Shown here: piece by piece, positions 1 through 9,632 of the stretch
How positions within the stretch are numbered: position 1 is the first letter of the stretch
How the letters are laid out: each line of letters starts with the position of its first letter
DNA from: an uncultured Alphaproteobacteria bacterium
Lineage (GTDB): Bacteria > Pseudomonadota > Alphaproteobacteria > JAPOUT01 > G958296285
DNA: 64,000 bases
Reading direction: 5' to 3'
Assembly (NCBI GenBank): GCA_958296285.1
Contig: OY282459.1
Location: 384,367 to 448,366, forward strand
Position numbers and translations under genes: made by a program
The notes under the pieces: generated by a model
Seen by the model: the letters and a program-made list of their open reading frames with translations, nothing else
Told to the model about the DNA's origin: nothing
Database searches by the model: none

Positions 1-475
1 AAATGGCGACTCCGCGATTGACGATGTCGCAGCAGCCATAGCGCGCCCATTCGCCCGGGACTTCGGGGTCAAAGGTCCATATTTCGCGCCCTGTTTTGGC
101 GTCCAGCGCATAGACGACGCCCATATTGCCTGTCGTGAAAAGCATGCCGCCGACGACAATGGGCGAGGCTTCCAGCCCGCGCCTCATGCCTGTGTCATAG
201 TGCCATGCCAGTCCCAAATCGCCGACCGTCTTCGCGTTGATCTCTGAGAGAGGCGAGAAGCGCCGCTCGGCATAGTCGCGCCCATGGGCGATCCAATTTT
301 GCGGCTCTCGGTCGGCATGGATGATGCGATTCCCATCCACTTGAAAAGCCGCGCCTGCCGCCGGCTCCCCGAAGAGAGGCGCGCCGCCGGACAAATGCCA
401 CGCCCCCCACAAAATCACGGCCAGAAGAGCCGGAATGGAAGCGGTAAGAATGCGCCGGCGAATCGTCGTCCCCAT
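1..475 (-). CDS. PQQ-dependent alcohol dehydrogenase, N-terminal part (runs off window)
   Basis: Only the first 158 codons lie in the window; the reading frame leaves through base 1. Residues 1-30 form a basic, hydrophobic export signal (RRRIL then a run of A/L/I/V). The mature part has PQQ propeller features: NWIAHGRDYAERRFSPL, a W-docking type repeat with LDAKTGREIWTFDP near 125-137, and a vicinal Cys pair at 148-149 followed by DIVNRG. That adjacent Cys-Cys next to the PQQ pocket is the hallmark of quinoprotein methanol/ethanol dehydrogenases. A ribosome binding site (GGAGAGG) precedes the ATG. Known for the family: periplasmic oxidation of primary alcohols, passing electrons to cytochrome c. 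Whether this is an ethanol (ExaA), lanthanide (XoxF) or haem-fused type cannot be told from this fragment. Confidence 0.85.
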   Translation of the reverse strand, partial: MGTTIRRRILTASIPALLAVILWGAWHLSGGAPLFGEPAAGAAFQVDGNRIIHADREPQNWIAHGRDYAERRFSPLSEINAKTVGDLGLAWHYDTGMRRGLEASPIVVGGMLFTTGNMGVVYALDAKTGREIWTFDPEVPGEWARYGCCDIVNRGVAI

Positions 476-632
476 GACCTCTCCTTTGCCTCTCCTTTTT
501 TCCGATGCGGATTGCGGCGGAGATTGTCGCATCTCTTGGGAAGAAAAAAAAGACGCGGCGGAAATTTTTCTCGCCCAAACTTCATCAAGCCTCATTATTT
601 AAGATGGCGATGCTCAAACACGGCAATCTCTG

Positions 633-661
633 TTGCGCGGGATAAAGATTTCGCCTATTCT
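633..661 (+). promoter_or_regulatory. weak candidate promoter for the ammonium transporter
   Basis: TTGCGC at 633-638 and TATTCT at 656-661 are separated by 17 bases, upstream of the amt start at 753. Both hexamers are imperfect, so this is only a suggestion. The 277-bp gap 476-752 is shared with the divergent PQQ dehydrogenase and no other signal was recognised in it. Confidence 0.25.
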
Positions 662-752
662 GTCTTTTGTGAAGCGAGAAAGAAAGCGAGAAAAAAGGAT
701 GGCGCGGAACTGACGCGCCTCTAAGGGGAAAGGGAGAGAAGGGAGAATCACG

Positions 753-1970
753 ATGGCGCAGACGCTGGGAGGCGATGTCTTTTTCATTTTGATGGGCGCG
801 ATTTTGGTTTTCGCGATGCATGGCGGCTTCGCCTTTTTGGAAGTCGGCACAGTGCGGCACAAGAATCAGGTCAATGCGCTCGTTAAAATTCTTTGCGACT
901 TCGCCATGTCCGTTTTGGGCTATTTTCTGCTGGGCTATCTGATCGCCTATGGCGCGCATTTTTTCCATGACGCGCAGACGCTTTCCGGGGGCGCGGGCGG
1001 CGGCGATTTCAAGCCTCAAGGCTATGATCTCGTTAAATTTTTCTTCCTCGTCACCTTCGCCGCCGCGATTCCGGCGATCATTTCGGGAGGAATCGCCGAG
1101 CGCGCGAAATTTTATCCGCAGCTTTTCGCTGTCGCGATTCTGACGGCGCTAATTTATCCCTTTTTTGAGGGCATTGTTTGGAACGGCAATTTCGGCTTGC
1201 AGGACATGTTTGAGAATCTTTTTGGCGCGGGTTTTCATGATTTCGCCGGCTCCGTCGTGGTTCATGGAGTCGGAGGCTTTTTGGCGCTGGCCGCCGTGCT
1301 GACGCTCGGGCCCAGACAGGGGCGCTATGACGGAGACAAAGCCGCGAACTTCCCGCCTTCCAGCATTCCGTGGCTCGCTTTGGGCTCTTGGCTTCTTTGC
1401 ATTGGCTGGTTCGGCTTCAATGTCATGTCGGCGCAATCTTTGGAGGGCGTCTCCGGCTTGGTGGCGATGAACTCGCTCCTCGCCATGGCGGGAGGGATTT
1501 TGTCGGCGCTTCTCTTGGGGAGGGGCGATCCGGGCTTCGTCCATAATGGCGCGTTGGCGGGGCTTGTCGCCATTTGCGCGGGCTCCGACATCGTGCATCC
1601 TTTGGGCGCGCTCGCCATCGGCGCGGCGGCGGGCGGACTCTTCGTCCTGCTCTTCACGCTCTGCCAAAATCGCTGGAAGATAGACGATGTCTTGGGCGTC
1701 TTTCCGCTGCATGGCGTTTGCGGCGTTTGGGGCGGGATCGCCGCCGGCATTTTCGGACATGACGCGCTGGGCGGCATGGGCGGCGTCTCTTTCTTGGCGC
1801 AGCTCTTCGGCTCGCTCATTGGCGGGTTTTACGCTTTCGGCGCAGGGCTTCTCCTTTACGGCGCGCTCAAACATTCGGTCGGCATCCGCTTGAACAGAGA
1901 GCAGGAGGCGCAAGGGTCGGATTTGACGGCGCATAGGATTTCCGCCAATCCGGAATCTTTCCCGCGTTAA
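753..1970 (+). CDS. amt: Ammonium transporter (Amt/MEP/Rh family)
   Basis: 405 residues with about eleven hydrophobic segments, the usual Amt size. The twin pore histidines are present: His171 in SVVVHGVGG and His320 in PLHGVCGVWGG, matching H168 and H318 of E. coli AmtB in place and spacing. DFAGS ahead of the first His holds the conserved substrate-site Asp. It carries NH4+/NH3 across the inner membrane. A start with a purine-rich site (GGGAGAA) 8-10 bases upstream supports the ATG at 753. No glnK gene is adjacent, unlike most glnK-amtB operons, so control by a PII protein would have to act from elsewhere. The N-terminus is short and no signal peptide is evident. Confidence 0.92.
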   Translation: MAQTLGGDVFFILMGAILVFAMHGGFAFLEVGTVRHKNQVNALVKILCDFAMSVLGYFLLGYLIAYGAHFFHDAQTLSGGAGGGDFKPQGYDLVKFFFLVTFAAAIPAIISGGIAERAKFYPQLFAVAILTALIYPFFEGIVWNGNFGLQDMFENLFGAGFHDFAGSVVVHGVGGFLALAAVLTLGPRQGRYDGDKAANFPPSSIPWLALGSWLLCIGWFGFNVMSAQSLEGVSGLVAMNSLLAMAGGILSALLLGRGDPGFVHNGALAGLVAICAGSDIVHPLGALAIGAAAGGLFVLLFTLCQNRWKIDDVLGVFPLHGVCGVWGGIAAGIFGHDALGGMGGVSFLAQLFGSLIGGFYAFGAGLLLYGALKHSVGIRLNREQEAQGSDLTAHRISANPESFPR

Positions 1971-1999
1971 TAAACTTTAAAGAATGTCGGAGATTTCTT

Positions 2000-3058
2000 T
2001 TAAGAAGAGAGACGTCTCTCCGGCGAGAGGCGCGCCCGCGAAGCCCGGGCGGCGGCGGACAGAAGAATCTGGGCGCACAGAGCCTCTTGCGGCGCGCCTT
2101 TTTCTCTAGAGGCGGCGAGGGCGTCCCAAATCCGCCGCGAAATCTCCGACAAATCCGCCGCGCGCCAAAGCCGGCACTGTTTGAGAAAATCCTCGCGCCG
2201 CGAGAAATGCAACGGCGGGCGCAAGAAAGAGAGCGCTTGCGCCAGCGGCGTCCCCCTCTCGCGGAGCGAGACGACCAAATGAAGGCGCTGGAAATAAAAC
2301 TGCGTGACGGCAAGAATGGCGGCGGCGCTCTGTCCCGCCGATTGCAGCTCGGTCAAGCGATAAAGGCTCATCTCGCGATCGCCTGAAGCGGCGGCGCGGG
2401 CGGGGTCTTCCAAACCGGCTTGGAGATTTTCGCCGGTGGCGGACAGCACGTCTTCGGCGGAGATGGGCGCGTTGGGATCGCTCATCGCGTAAAGGATCAG
2501 TTTCTCGCTCTCGCGCTCCGCCATGCCGCGATCGCCGGAGAGGCGCTGCGCGAAAAGCGCCAGCGCGCCCGGATCTATGGTCAGACTCTCCTTCTCGCAA
2601 AGATTTTTCAGATAAGACGCCGTCTCCGCCGCGCTTTCGGCATAGCATCCGATGGCGGCGAAGTTTTTCGCCTCCTCGGCGCGGCGGCGAAGGGCGGAAG
2701 AAGGGGGGAGCGCCCCCGCCTCTATCAGCAAAAAGCCGCCCGCGCTTTTGGTCTCAAGAAAGATGGCGAGGGCGCGCGCCGCCTCCGCCCCCGCGCCGCC
2801 TCTGAGGCGCAGCGCGACCCGCCCGCCCGTCAGAGGCGGCGAGGCGGCTTCCTGCGCCAACAAAGACGGCGCGGCTTTAAGACGCGCCGTCTCTATCTCG
2901 CGGAGCGCGAAGACATCGGGCTTGTCGCCCAAAAGGTTTTTGAGAATCTGTCGGCTCCGCGCCTGAACGAGCCCCGCCTCCGGCCCAAAGAGCAGAACGC
3001 CGCGCAGCGAGGCGGGGTCGGCCAGGATTCTCTCCGCTTCGCGCCCGCGAATCTTCAT
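2000..3058 (-). CDS. holA: DNA polymerase III subunit delta
   Basis: 352 residues. Delta is the clamp-loader wrench that opens the beta sliding clamp. The start [12 protein letters not shown] fits the family N-terminus and its ATG overlaps the lptE stop (ATGA at 3055-3058); an open extension upstream is low-complexity and was rejected. Recognisable blocks are VLLFGPEAGLV (degenerate nucleotide-binding region near 20), LTGGRVALRL, the conserved RLSGDRGMAERESEKL stretch and a C-terminal helical domain. The order leuS-lptE-holA is conserved in alphaproteobacteria and supports the call. Sequence similarity in this family is low, so context matters. Confidence 0.88.
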   Translation of the reverse strand: MKIRGREAERILADPASLRGVLLFGPEAGLVQARSRQILKNLLGDKPDVFALREIETARLKAAPSLLAQEAASPPLTGGRVALRLRGGAGAEAARALAIFLETKSAGGFLLIEAGALPPSSALRRRAEEAKNFAAIGCYAESAAETASYLKNLCEKESLTIDPGALALFAQRLSGDRGMAERESEKLILYAMSDPNAPISAEDVLSATGENLQAGLEDPARAAASGDREMSLYRLTELQSAGQSAAAILAVTQFYFQRLHLVVSLRERGTPLAQALSFLRPPLHFSRREDFLKQCRLWRAADLSEISRRIWDALAASREKGAPQEALCAQILLSAAARASRARLSPERRLSS

Positions 3059-3672
3059 GATGGGGAGCGGGGGGGCGCGGCGGGGGGGGGCTTTTTCGGC
3101 GCGCGGAGGAAAAGGACGACCCGTCTCTGTATGGCTTCGGCGGCTTGAATGGCGGCGCGCCTCCATGCGGCGCGCTGCGCGGCGAGGGTTTCAAATTGCG
3201 AGGCGCGGCGGTTGTAAGCCGTGGTCGCGCGGAGATAGTCGCGGAAAACCGGCCTTTTCCGCCCTTTCTCTTCCAATCGGTAGCGCACGGCATAAATCAC
3301 ATTTTGGCGCGTCACTTTGGCGTCCGTCCGAATGAAGAGATCCTGCTCCTTGACGGCGACATCCAAATGGAGAACATAGCGCCCTTTGACGCGATCCTGC
3401 CGTCCGAAGCGGCGCGTCAGCATCGCTTCCAAAATATTGTTTTTGCCGCTGGAGGAGGGCGCGATTTCTATCGCCGAGAGTCTCTCTTGAAGGCTCTCCT
3501 CCCCGCCCCGCAAAGTCCCATAGAGGGGATGGAAGCCGCAAGAGGCGAGCGCCAAAGACGCTAGCGCCACGGACGCTCGCGCCGCCGCCGCGCGCGCCGC
3601 CGCGCCAAAAAGACGGCGCGGCGATTTTTCTCTCCTAGGCGACAAGATTGACAATCCTGTTCGGAACGACAA
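3055..3672 (-). CDS. lptE: LPS-assembly lipoprotein LptE
   Basis: About 205 residues. A lipobox (LALASC) followed by GFHPLYG marks a lipoprotein signal; GFxPLYG after the lipid Cys is typical of LptE, the plug of the LptD barrel that delivers LPS to the outer-membrane surface. The middle has [15 protein letters not shown] and the RYRLEE strand expected of the family. The start is uncertain: the upstream candidate is a TTG inside the end of leuS (38-bp overlap), with another in-frame TTG further on. The C-terminus is an Arg/Pro/Ala-rich tail. It overlaps holA by 4 bp. Confidence 0.85.
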   Translation of the reverse strand: MSFRTGLSILSPRREKSPRRLFGAAARAAAARASVALASLALASCGFHPLYGTLRGGEESLQERLSAIEIAPSSSGKNNILEAMLTRRFGRQDRVKGRYVLHLDVAVKEQDLFIRTDAKVTRQNVIYAVRYRLEEKGRKRPVFRDYLRATTAYNRRASQFETLAAQRAAWRRAAIQAAEAIQRRVVLFLRAPKKPPPAAPPRSPS

Positions 3673-6301
3673 TAACCCTTTTCGGAGACGCGCCTGCCAA
3701 ATGTTTCTGAACGGAGGGAAGGGCGCGGGCGGCGTCTTCCACCTTTCTCTTTGGGGCGTCTCGGGGGACGTTTATCTCGCCGCGCCTCTTGCCGTTGATC
3801 TGCACGGCCATCGCGACCTTCGCCTCTTGAGGGGCGAGGCTGGCGGCGTCCGGTTTTGGCCATGGGGTTTCGGCGAGGAGGGTTTTTTCTCCGAGCGCCC
3901 GCCATCCGCTCTCGGCCAGATGGGGCGTCAGAGGCGCGACCATCTGCAGGAGAATGCCCAGCGCCTCTTTATGAAGAAACGGGGCTTCTTTGGCGGGAAG
4001 CGCGCGCGTCCAAAGAGCGTTCAAAAGCGCGTAGCATTCGGCGACAGCGCGATTAAAACGCAAAGTTTCATAATGGGCGGTCGCCGCCCTCAATCTCGCC
4101 AAGACGAAATGGCGAAATTTTTTGGATTCCTCAGAGAGCGCCGACATCTCTATCGCGTCTGTCGCGCCCTCTTTCGCCGCCTCGTCTTTAAAGGCGGCGA
4201 CCGTCTTCCAGAGACGCTGCGTGAAGCGCCACGCGCCCTCTATCCCGCCCAGACTCCAAACCACATCGCGTTCAGGCGGCGAATCGGACAGGATGAAAAG
4301 ACGCGCCGCGTCCGCGCCGTATTTCTCCACGATTCCCTCAGGCGAGACGACATTGCGCCGCGATTTGGACATGCGCTCCGCCGCTCCGATTTGAACCTTT
4401 TGTCCATCCTTGACGGCGCGCGCCTCGCCGCCTTCCATCCGAATCTCGTCAGGCGACAGAAAGCGCCCCTCGCTGTCGCGATAGGTCTCATGGCAGACCA
4501 TGCCTTGCGTGAAGAGTCCGTCAAAGGGCTCGTCCAAATCCAGCCGCCCTGTTCGGCGCATGAGTCGCGTGAAATAGCGGGCATAGAGAAGATGGAGAAT
4601 CGCATGCTCCACGCCGCCCAGATATTGATCCACAGGAAGCCAGCGCTCGCAAGCCTCGCGGTCGGTCGGGGCGGGGCTGTCGCTCTTGCAGAAGCGGGCG
4701 AAATACCAGGAGGAATCCACGAAAGTGTCGCAAGTGTCGGTTTCGCGCCGCGCCTGGGCTTGGCATTGGGGGCAGCGGACATTTTTCCAAGTCGGGTGGT
4801 TTTCCAAAGGGTTTCCGGGCGCGTCAAAAGGCGCCTCTTCCGGAAGGCGCACAGGCAGAGAGTCGCGCGGCACAGGAACCGCGCCGCATTTCTGGCAATG
4901 AACGATCGGAATGGGACAGCCCCAATAGCGCTGCCGCGAGATTCCCCAATCGCGGAGACGCCATGAGACGGCGCGCTTGCCGATCTCGCGCTTTTCCATT
5001 TCTTTCATCATGCGCGCCCGCGCCTCTTGGCTCGTCAGACCGTTCAAGAAATCGGAGTTCCGCATGATTCCCTCTTCCAAAAAAGCTTCCTTGAGGGGAG
5101 GCGCTTTCTTTTTCGCGTCTTTTGGAAAGACGACCTGACGAATGGGGAGTTTTTCTTTTCGGGCGAAATACCAATCGCGCTCATCATGGGCGGGGCAGCC
5201 GAAAATCGCGCCTGTTCCATAATCCATCAGGATGAAATTCGCCACATAGACCGGAAGCCGCGCCCCGGACAGAAAGGGATGCAGGACGGAAAGATTCGTT
5301 AAGAAGCCTTTTTTCTCCATTGTCTCCAGATCGCGCTTCCGCGTTGAGGCCTCGCGGCATTCTTTCAGGAAGGCGCGGAGGGGCTGGCTCCTCTTGGCGA
5401 GGGCGAGACTTAGAGGATGATCCGGCGCGACGGCGCAAAAGGAAGCGCCGAAAAGCGTGTCGGCGCGGGTCGTATAGACCTCCAAATGGGGGGGGGCGCC
5501 GTCAGGGAGGCTCTCGGCTTTTTCGGCAAAGCGGAAGCGGAAGCGGACGCCTTCGGATCGTCCGATCCAATTTTTCTGCATCAGACGCACTTTCTCCGGC
5601 CAACGTTTTAACGAATCCAGCGAGGACAAAAGCGCTTCGGCATGATCGGAGATGGCGAAGAACCATTGGGTGAGTTTTCGCTTCTCCACCGCCGCGCCGG
5701 ATCGCCAGCCCTTGCCGTCCAAGACCTGCTCATTGGCGAGGACTGTCTTTTCCGCCGGATCCCAATTCACGTCCGCCTCTTTGCGATAAAGGAAGCCTTT
5801 CTCTAGAAAATCCAGAAACATCTCCTGCTGATGCCGATAATAATCGGGATCGCAGGTGGCGATCTCGGCGCGCCAGTCAAAGGAGAAGCCCAGCCTTTTC
5901 AGCTGCTCTTTCATCGCGGCGATGTTGCGCTTCGTCCATTGGGCGGGATGGAGATTGGCTTGGCGGGCGGCGTTCTCGGCCGGGAGTCCGAAAGCGTCCC
6001 AGCCCATCGGATGGAGAACGTCAAAGCCTTGGGCGCGTTTGAAGCGCGCCAGCGCGTCCCCCATCGCGTAGAGGCGGGCATGTCCCATATGGAGGCGTCC
6101 GGACGGATAGGGGAACATTTCCAACAGATAATATTTCGGGCGATCGGGATGCGCGCCGGCGGCGAAAATTTGGGCTTTCTCCCAGCGCTTCTGCCAATAA
6201 GGCTCGCTTGTCCAAGGATCGTAGGAGTCGGGGGAGGACGGCGGCGGCGGCGCGGGCGGCGGGGCGTCTTGACGCGGGGCGGATTTGCGCTCCTTTGTCA
6301 T
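3635..6301 (-). CDS. leuS: Leucyl-tRNA synthetase
   Basis: 888 residues, normal length. Class I signatures are HMGH at 71-74 (in [20 protein letters not shown]) and RMSKS at 643-647. The CP1 editing region with [11 protein letters not shown], the [23 protein letters not shown] block and the C-terminal [13 protein letters not shown] block are all present, so aminoacylation and editing look intact. An unusual Pro-rich leader (residues 9-22) precedes the family start at about [16 protein letters not shown]; part of it (RQDAP) is encoded by a copy of the dispersed 12-bp near-palindrome. It heads the leuS-lptE-holA operon and lies 5 bp downstream of the lipoprotein gene at 6307-6753. Confidence 0.97.
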   Translation of the reverse strand: MTKERKSAPRQDAPPPAPPPPSSPDSYDPWTSEPYWQKRWEKAQIFAAGAHPDRPKYYLLEMFPYPSGRLHMGHARLYAMGDALARFKRAQGFDVLHPMGWDAFGLPAENAARQANLHPAQWTKRNIAAMKEQLKRLGFSFDWRAEIATCDPDYYRHQQEMFLDFLEKGFLYRKEADVNWDPAEKTVLANEQVLDGKGWRSGAAVEKRKLTQWFFAISDHAEALLSSLDSLKRWPEKVRLMQKNWIGRSEGVRFRFRFAEKAESLPDGAPPHLEVYTTRADTLFGASFCAVAPDHPLSLALAKRSQPLRAFLKECREASTRKRDLETMEKKGFLTNLSVLHPFLSGARLPVYVANFILMDYGTGAIFGCPAHDERDWYFARKEKLPIRQVVFPKDAKKKAPPLKEAFLEEGIMRNSDFLNGLTSQEARARMMKEMEKREIGKRAVSWRLRDWGISRQRYWGCPIPIVHCQKCGAVPVPRDSLPVRLPEEAPFDAPGNPLENHPTWKNVRCPQCQAQARRETDTCDTFVDSSWYFARFCKSDSPAPTDREACERWLPVDQYLGGVEHAILHLLYARYFTRLMRRTGRLDLDEPFDGLFTQGMVCHETYRDSEGRFLSPDEIRMEGGEARAVKDGQKVQIGAAERMSKSRRNVVSPEGIVEKYGADAARLFILSDSPPERDVVWSLGGIEGAWRFTQRLWKTVAAFKDEAAKEGATDAIEMSALSEESKKFRHFVLARLRAATAHYETLRFNRAVAECYALLNALWTRALPAKEAPFLHKEALGILLQMVAPLTPHLAESGWRALGEKTLLAETPWPKPDAASLAPQEAKVAMAVQINGKRRGEINVPRDAPKRKVEDAARALPSVQKHLAGASPKRVIVVPNRIVNLVA
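6264..6275. repeat. 12-bp dispersed near-palindrome within leuS
   Basis: GCGTCTTGACGC, flanked by GGGG and GGGGC. Read in the leuS frame it encodes RQDA. It belongs to the family also found at 7433, 11190, 11205, 54193-54261 and 63455. Confidence 0.7.
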
Positions 6302-6306
6302 GCGAA

Positions 6307-6753
6307 TCAGCCCAGCCCCGCGCGTCCCGACAGGCGGAGCGTTCTGGCGCGCGAGAGAATCAGATTTTCAATCTGCCGCGCCAATTGCGGCGAGACATCG
6401 GCGTCCTGCCATTTGCCGTTGGAATCGCGCTTTTGTCGGAAGACCGTCACATGCAGCGCCTGCGGATGGAGGCGCTTGTCCAGCACATAGGCGGTCAGGC
6501 GGAAGCGCTCAGAGGGCGCCTGCGGCGAAGCGTGCCAGTCGGTTAAGAGGACGCCGCTGAAAGGATCCAGCGCGCGAAGGGGCAGGAAGGAAAGCGTCTC
6601 CAGCGAGGCGCGCCAGACATAGGCGTTGATCCGCAGATTGAGCGAATCATCGGCGACTGTCGCGCCGCGGGAGGCGCAGCCATAAAGCGCCGAGGCGAGG
6701 GCGAGGGCGAGGGCAGGGGCGGCGGGGGCGGCGGAGAAGCGAGCGGATAACAT
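6307..6753 (-). CDS. DUF3576-type lipoprotein
   Basis: 148 residues. A signal ends in the lipobox LYGC with Cys26. The mature part ([22 protein letters not shown], then [12 protein letters not shown], then [22 protein letters not shown]) matches the DUF3576 family of alphaproteobacterial outer-membrane lipoproteins, whose role is unknown. The start at 6753 has AAGGAG five bases upstream; a longer frame lacks a site. It sits just before leuS on the same strand and is probably co-transcribed with it. The C-terminal half ends with an Arg-rich helix. Confidence 0.8.
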   Translation of the reverse strand: MLSARFSAAPAAPALALALASALYGCASRGATVADDSLNLRINAYVWRASLETLSFLPLRALDPFSGVLLTDWHASPQAPSERFRLTAYVLDKRLHPQALHVTVFRQKRDSNGKWQDADVSPQLARQIENLILSRARTLRLSGRAGLG

Positions 6754-6888
6754 GGGGTCTCCTTGAAAGATAGAAAAATGGGGCGGCATGGATCCTTTAT
6801 CTAGAGCTAAAGGCGCGTGATTTTCAACCCAAAGGGGTCGGCAAAGAGGGCGGGGGGGCGGGGGGCGATCTCTTCTTGGAAATGTTTC

Positions 6889-7551
6889 TCACCCGCCGAA
6901 AGAGGAGGGTCGCGCGGCAGCCCATCCCGCCGCGCCCAAATGGCGAATGCGCGACCATCGGGCGCGCGTCATGCCGCCCAGCGCATAGACCGGAAGACGC
7001 GCCCCTTGAAGGAGACGCGAAAAAATGATGACGCCCAAAATCTTCGCCCCTTTATGGGAAGAGGTGGGAAAAACAGGCGAGAGAAGAGCCGCGTCCGCGC
7101 CGGCCTCCGCCGCGCGAAGGAGGGCTTGCTCGGAATGGGCGGCGGCGGTGATGATCCAGCCCGACGGGCGCAATCCCGATGGGCGAGAATAAAAAATCCG
7201 CTTGCCTCGGGGGCGAAGGGCATATTCGGGATAATGGACGCCGTCCGCCATCAGCCGCCGCGCCAGCCCGGCGTCCCCGCCGATCAGCAGGCGCGCGCCG
7301 CGCTTCCTGGCCGCGCCGAGAAGATTTTTGGCGAGCGCCTCGCGCTCGGGACGCGGCAGATCATAATGGCGTAGAATAAGAGCGTCGCCCGCTTCAAGAG
7401 GCGCGAGGGCTTGCTCTGCCGCGCGCGCCGCCGCGTCAAGACGCCCCGCCCCCGCCGCGCCCGCGCCGGTCATGGCGATTCGGCGCGGCAGAGAGAGGCG
7501 CGGCGCTCCAACAGAGGCGATCGGAGAAGAAGAAAGAATGACCCGCCGCAT
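6889..7551 (-). CDS. Thiamine phosphate synthase/TenI-like protein
   Basis: About 220 residues. The TIM-barrel pattern of the short alphaproteobacterial ThiE/TenI branch is visible: GDALILRHYDLP, ARLLIGGDAGLARRLMADGVHYPE, WIITAAAHSEQALLRAAEAGADAALLSPVFPTSSHKGAKILG and VYALGGMTRA. ALLSPVFPTSSH corresponds to the phosphate and thiazole-phosphate contact of ThiE. The N-terminal region holds one copy of the 12-bp near-palindrome (RLDA at residues 36-39). Start 7551 is preferred because SLPRRIAMTG aligns with the usual first strand; 7474 is the alternative. With 7551 the 5' end overlaps that of divergent yggS by 14 bp. No other thi gene is nearby, so it may be a TenI relative rather than a working synthase. 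Confidence 0.7.
   Translation of the reverse strand: MRRVILSSSPIASVGAPRLSLPRRIAMTGAGAAGAGRLDAAARAAEQALAPLEAGDALILRHYDLPRPEREALAKNLLGAARKRGARLLIGGDAGLARRLMADGVHYPEYALRPRGKRIFYSRPSGLRPSGWIITAAAHSEQALLRAAEAGADAALLSPVFPTSSHKGAKILGVIIFSRLLQGARLPVYALGGMTRARWSRIRHLGAAGWAAARPSSFGG
7433..7444. repeat. 12-bp dispersed near-palindrome within thiE-like gene
   Basis: GCGTCAAGACGC followed by CCCGCC. In the minus-strand gene frame it reads RLDA, inserted between AAGAG and AARAAEQ. Confidence 0.7.
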
Positions 7552-8218
7552 GAAACGCACCATGCCCTCCCCAACGGCGCGATTGCAAGAGATTCGCCAG
7601 AGATTGGCGCGCGCGGCGGCGGAGCAAGACGAGAGCGGAGAGGCGCGAATCCTCGCCGCCTCCAAATATGCCGCCGCCGCGCAGATCCGATCGCTTCTTT
7701 TGGCGGGGCATCGTCTATTTGGCGAAAATCGCGTCCAAGACGCTCTCGCCAAATGGCGGCCCCTGAAGGAAGAGTTTCCGGACGCCGAACTTCATATGAT
7801 CGGGCATCTCCAGCGCAACAAATTGACGCCCGCCTGCCGTCTCTTTGACGCGATTGAGACTGTGGAGAGCCTCGCCCTCGCCGAAGGCTTGGCGCGCCAC
7901 AGAGATCGGTTTGGAGCGATCCCGCCTTTTTTCGTCCAAATCAACACGGGCGAGGAGGAGCGCAAATATGGCGTGCCGCCGCCGCAGGCGGACGAGTTTC
8001 TTGACCGTCTCAGAAAGATGGATCTCCATCCCAAAGGCTTGATGTGCATTCCGCCTCTCAAGGAGGATCCGTCTCCCCATTTCGCGCTTCTGCGGCAAAT
8101 GGCGAAGCGGCATGGAATCCAAGAGATCAGTTGCGGCATGAGCGCCGATTATGAGATCGCCGCCATGCTAGGGGCGACAATCGTGCGCATTGGGCAGGGC
8201 TTGTTCTCGGCGTCTTAA
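7538..8218 (+). CDS. yggS: YggS family PLP homeostasis protein
   Basis: 226 residues. A single-domain fold-III PLP-binding protein; the Schiff-base Lys is Lys43 in ILAASKYA. The other family blocks are present: HRLFGENRVQDALAKW, LHMIGHLQRNK, FVQINTGEEERKYG, LMCIPP, and the C-terminal SCGMSADYEIAAMLGATIVRIGQGLF. These proteins buffer pyridoxal phosphate and affect amino-acid pools; no enzymatic activity is known. Start 7538 is chosen for GAAGAAAGA upstream; 7550 and 7562 are alternatives. It meets ykuD end to end, with the two stop codons sharing bases 8215-8218. Confidence 0.93.
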   Translation: MTRRMKRTMPSPTARLQEIRQRLARAAAEQDESGEARILAASKYAAAAQIRSLLLAGHRLFGENRVQDALAKWRPLKEEFPDAELHMIGHLQRNKLTPACRLFDAIETVESLALAEGLARHRDRFGAIPPFFVQINTGEEERKYGVPPPQADEFLDRLRKMDLHPKGLMCIPPLKEDPSPHFALLRQMAKRHGIQEISCGMSADYEIAAMLGATIVRIGQGLFSAS

Positions 8219-8778
8219 TCGCCGATGCGGAGAAAACTTCTCTGATCGGCGAGGGCGGCAAGACGCAGAAAGAGAGGGCGCGAGACGGCGATGCATCCTT
8301 CGGTCGGAAAGTGAGGGTTTCGCGCCAAATGAAGAAAAATCGCGCTTCCGCGCCCTTTCCGAACAGGCGCGTCATTGAAGCCTAGAACGAGGAGAAGATC
8401 GTAGAGTTTGTCGGCGCGATAAAGGGCTTCGCCGCTTATATTGGAAAAGCGCGCCTGTCGGCGAAAGCGATTATAAAAAGGCGAGGCGGGATCGTGGCAC
8501 CAAAGATCGCCGGGGCGGATGGGCTGGCATGGGAGACGCGTCCAAGGGCGGGTTTCGCGATCGGCGCGATAAAAGACGCGCCTTAAGGCGAAAAGCCCGA
8601 GCGGCGTTTTCTGATCGCCCTCCCTTTTCTCCGCCGCGACTCCTTCTTTTCCCAGCGCGCAACAGCCTTGGGCGATAAGATTTCCCGAAGCCGACCGCAG
8701 CCGCAGACGCCCTCGCGCCCGCCAAAAACCGCCGGCGGCGCGCCCCAATGGGACGATCTCTATCCGCGCCGATCGCAT
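8215..8778 (-). CDS. L,D-transpeptidase (YkuD-domain) family protein
   Basis: 187 residues without a clear signal peptide. Hallmarks are GVAAEKREGDQKTPLG near the N-terminus, DKLYDLLLVLGFN, GSAIFLHLA and the catalytic motif PTEGCIAVS with Cys162. This belongs to the sub-branch with TEGC in place of SHGC, common in alphaproteobacteria as YkuD-domain proteins of unknown substrate. Known relatives make 3-3 peptidoglycan cross-links or anchor lipoproteins; that role is inferred here. It converges with yggS. A short gap separates it from the divergent response regulator. Confidence 0.82.
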   Translation of the reverse strand: MRSARIEIVPLGRAAGGFWRARGRLRLRSASGNLIAQGCCALGKEGVAAEKREGDQKTPLGLFALRRVFYRADRETRPWTRLPCQPIRPGDLWCHDPASPFYNRFRRQARFSNISGEALYRADKLYDLLLVLGFNDAPVRKGRGSAIFLHLARNPHFPTEGCIAVSRPLFLRLAALADQRSFLRIGD

Positions 8779-8911
8779 GACCGGATTCTAGCGCCTCTCA
8801 TCACAAAAAAGCGAGAAAGAGGACAGAGCGCGCCATTCTCTTTATAGTGATGCGAGAAGGGGGCATGGAGGAACCGCGACACAATACAATCTTTCGGGGA
8901 GGCAAAAAGGG

Positions 8912-9610
8912 ATGAGGCGCTTTATGGCGACAGGCAAGAAAATCCTCCTGATAGACGATGACGAGGATTTGCGCGAGACTCTGACCGAGCAGCTCGCGCT
9001 CCATGAGGAGTTTGAGATCGCCTGCGCGGCGGACGCCGCGCAGGGGATGGAGCATTTGCAGTCGCATCACGCCGATTTGGTGCTGTTGGATTTGGGCTTG
9101 CCGGACATGGATGGGCGCGAGTTCTGCCGCATTTTGCGGCGGCAGGGCTTCCGCGTTCCGATCATCATGCTGACGGCGATTGACGGCGAAGCGGACACGA
9201 TTTTGGGCTTGGATTCGGGCGCGAATGATTACATCACCAAGCCTTTTCGGCTGGGCGTGCTGCTGGCAAGACTCCGCGCCCATCTGCGGCAGCATGAGCA
9301 GAATGAGAACGCCGTTTTCAAAATCGGACCTTACACATTCCGCCCCGGACTCAAGCAGCTGACGATGAAGGAGGGGCGCAAGATTCGTCTGACCGAGAAG
9401 GAAGCCGCCATTTTGAAGCATCTCTATCGCGCCGGCGAGACGCCGGTCTCGCGCCGTCTTCTCTTGCATGAGATTTGGGGCTACCGATCCGACATTTCCA
9501 CCCACACTTTGGAGACGCATATTTATCGTCTTCGGCAGAAGATTGAAGCCGATCCTTCCGAGAGCCGCCTTCTCTTGACTGTGCCGGGCGGCTACAAATT
9601 GGTGCCGTAA
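8912..9610 (+). CDS. OmpR/PhoB-type response regulator (orphan)
   Basis: 232 residues. The receiver domain (about 9-120) has the acidic pocket LLIDDDED, phospho-acceptor Asp60 in LVLLDLGLPD and Lys110 in NDYITKPF. The C-terminal winged helix (about 135-230) contains LTEKEAAILKHLYR, HEIWGYRSDISTHTLETHIYRLRQKIE and VPGGYKL. It therefore binds DNA and is activated by phosphorylation. No histidine kinase gene is adjacent, so its sensor is elsewhere. The start ATG at 8912 has GGGGAGG about ten bases upstream; the ATG at 8924 is possible. It stands alone between ykuD and convergent xthA. Confidence 0.9.
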   Translation: MRRFMATGKKILLIDDDEDLRETLTEQLALHEEFEIACAADAAQGMEHLQSHHADLVLLDLGLPDMDGREFCRILRRQGFRVPIIMLTAIDGEADTILGLDSGANDYITKPFRLGVLLARLRAHLRQHEQNENAVFKIGPYTFRPGLKQLTMKEGRKIRLTEKEAAILKHLYRAGETPVSRRLLLHEIWGYRSDISTHTLETHIYRLRQKIEADPSESRLLLTVPGGYKLVP

Positions 9611-9632
9611 TCGCTCTCAGAAAAAAGCCCCC

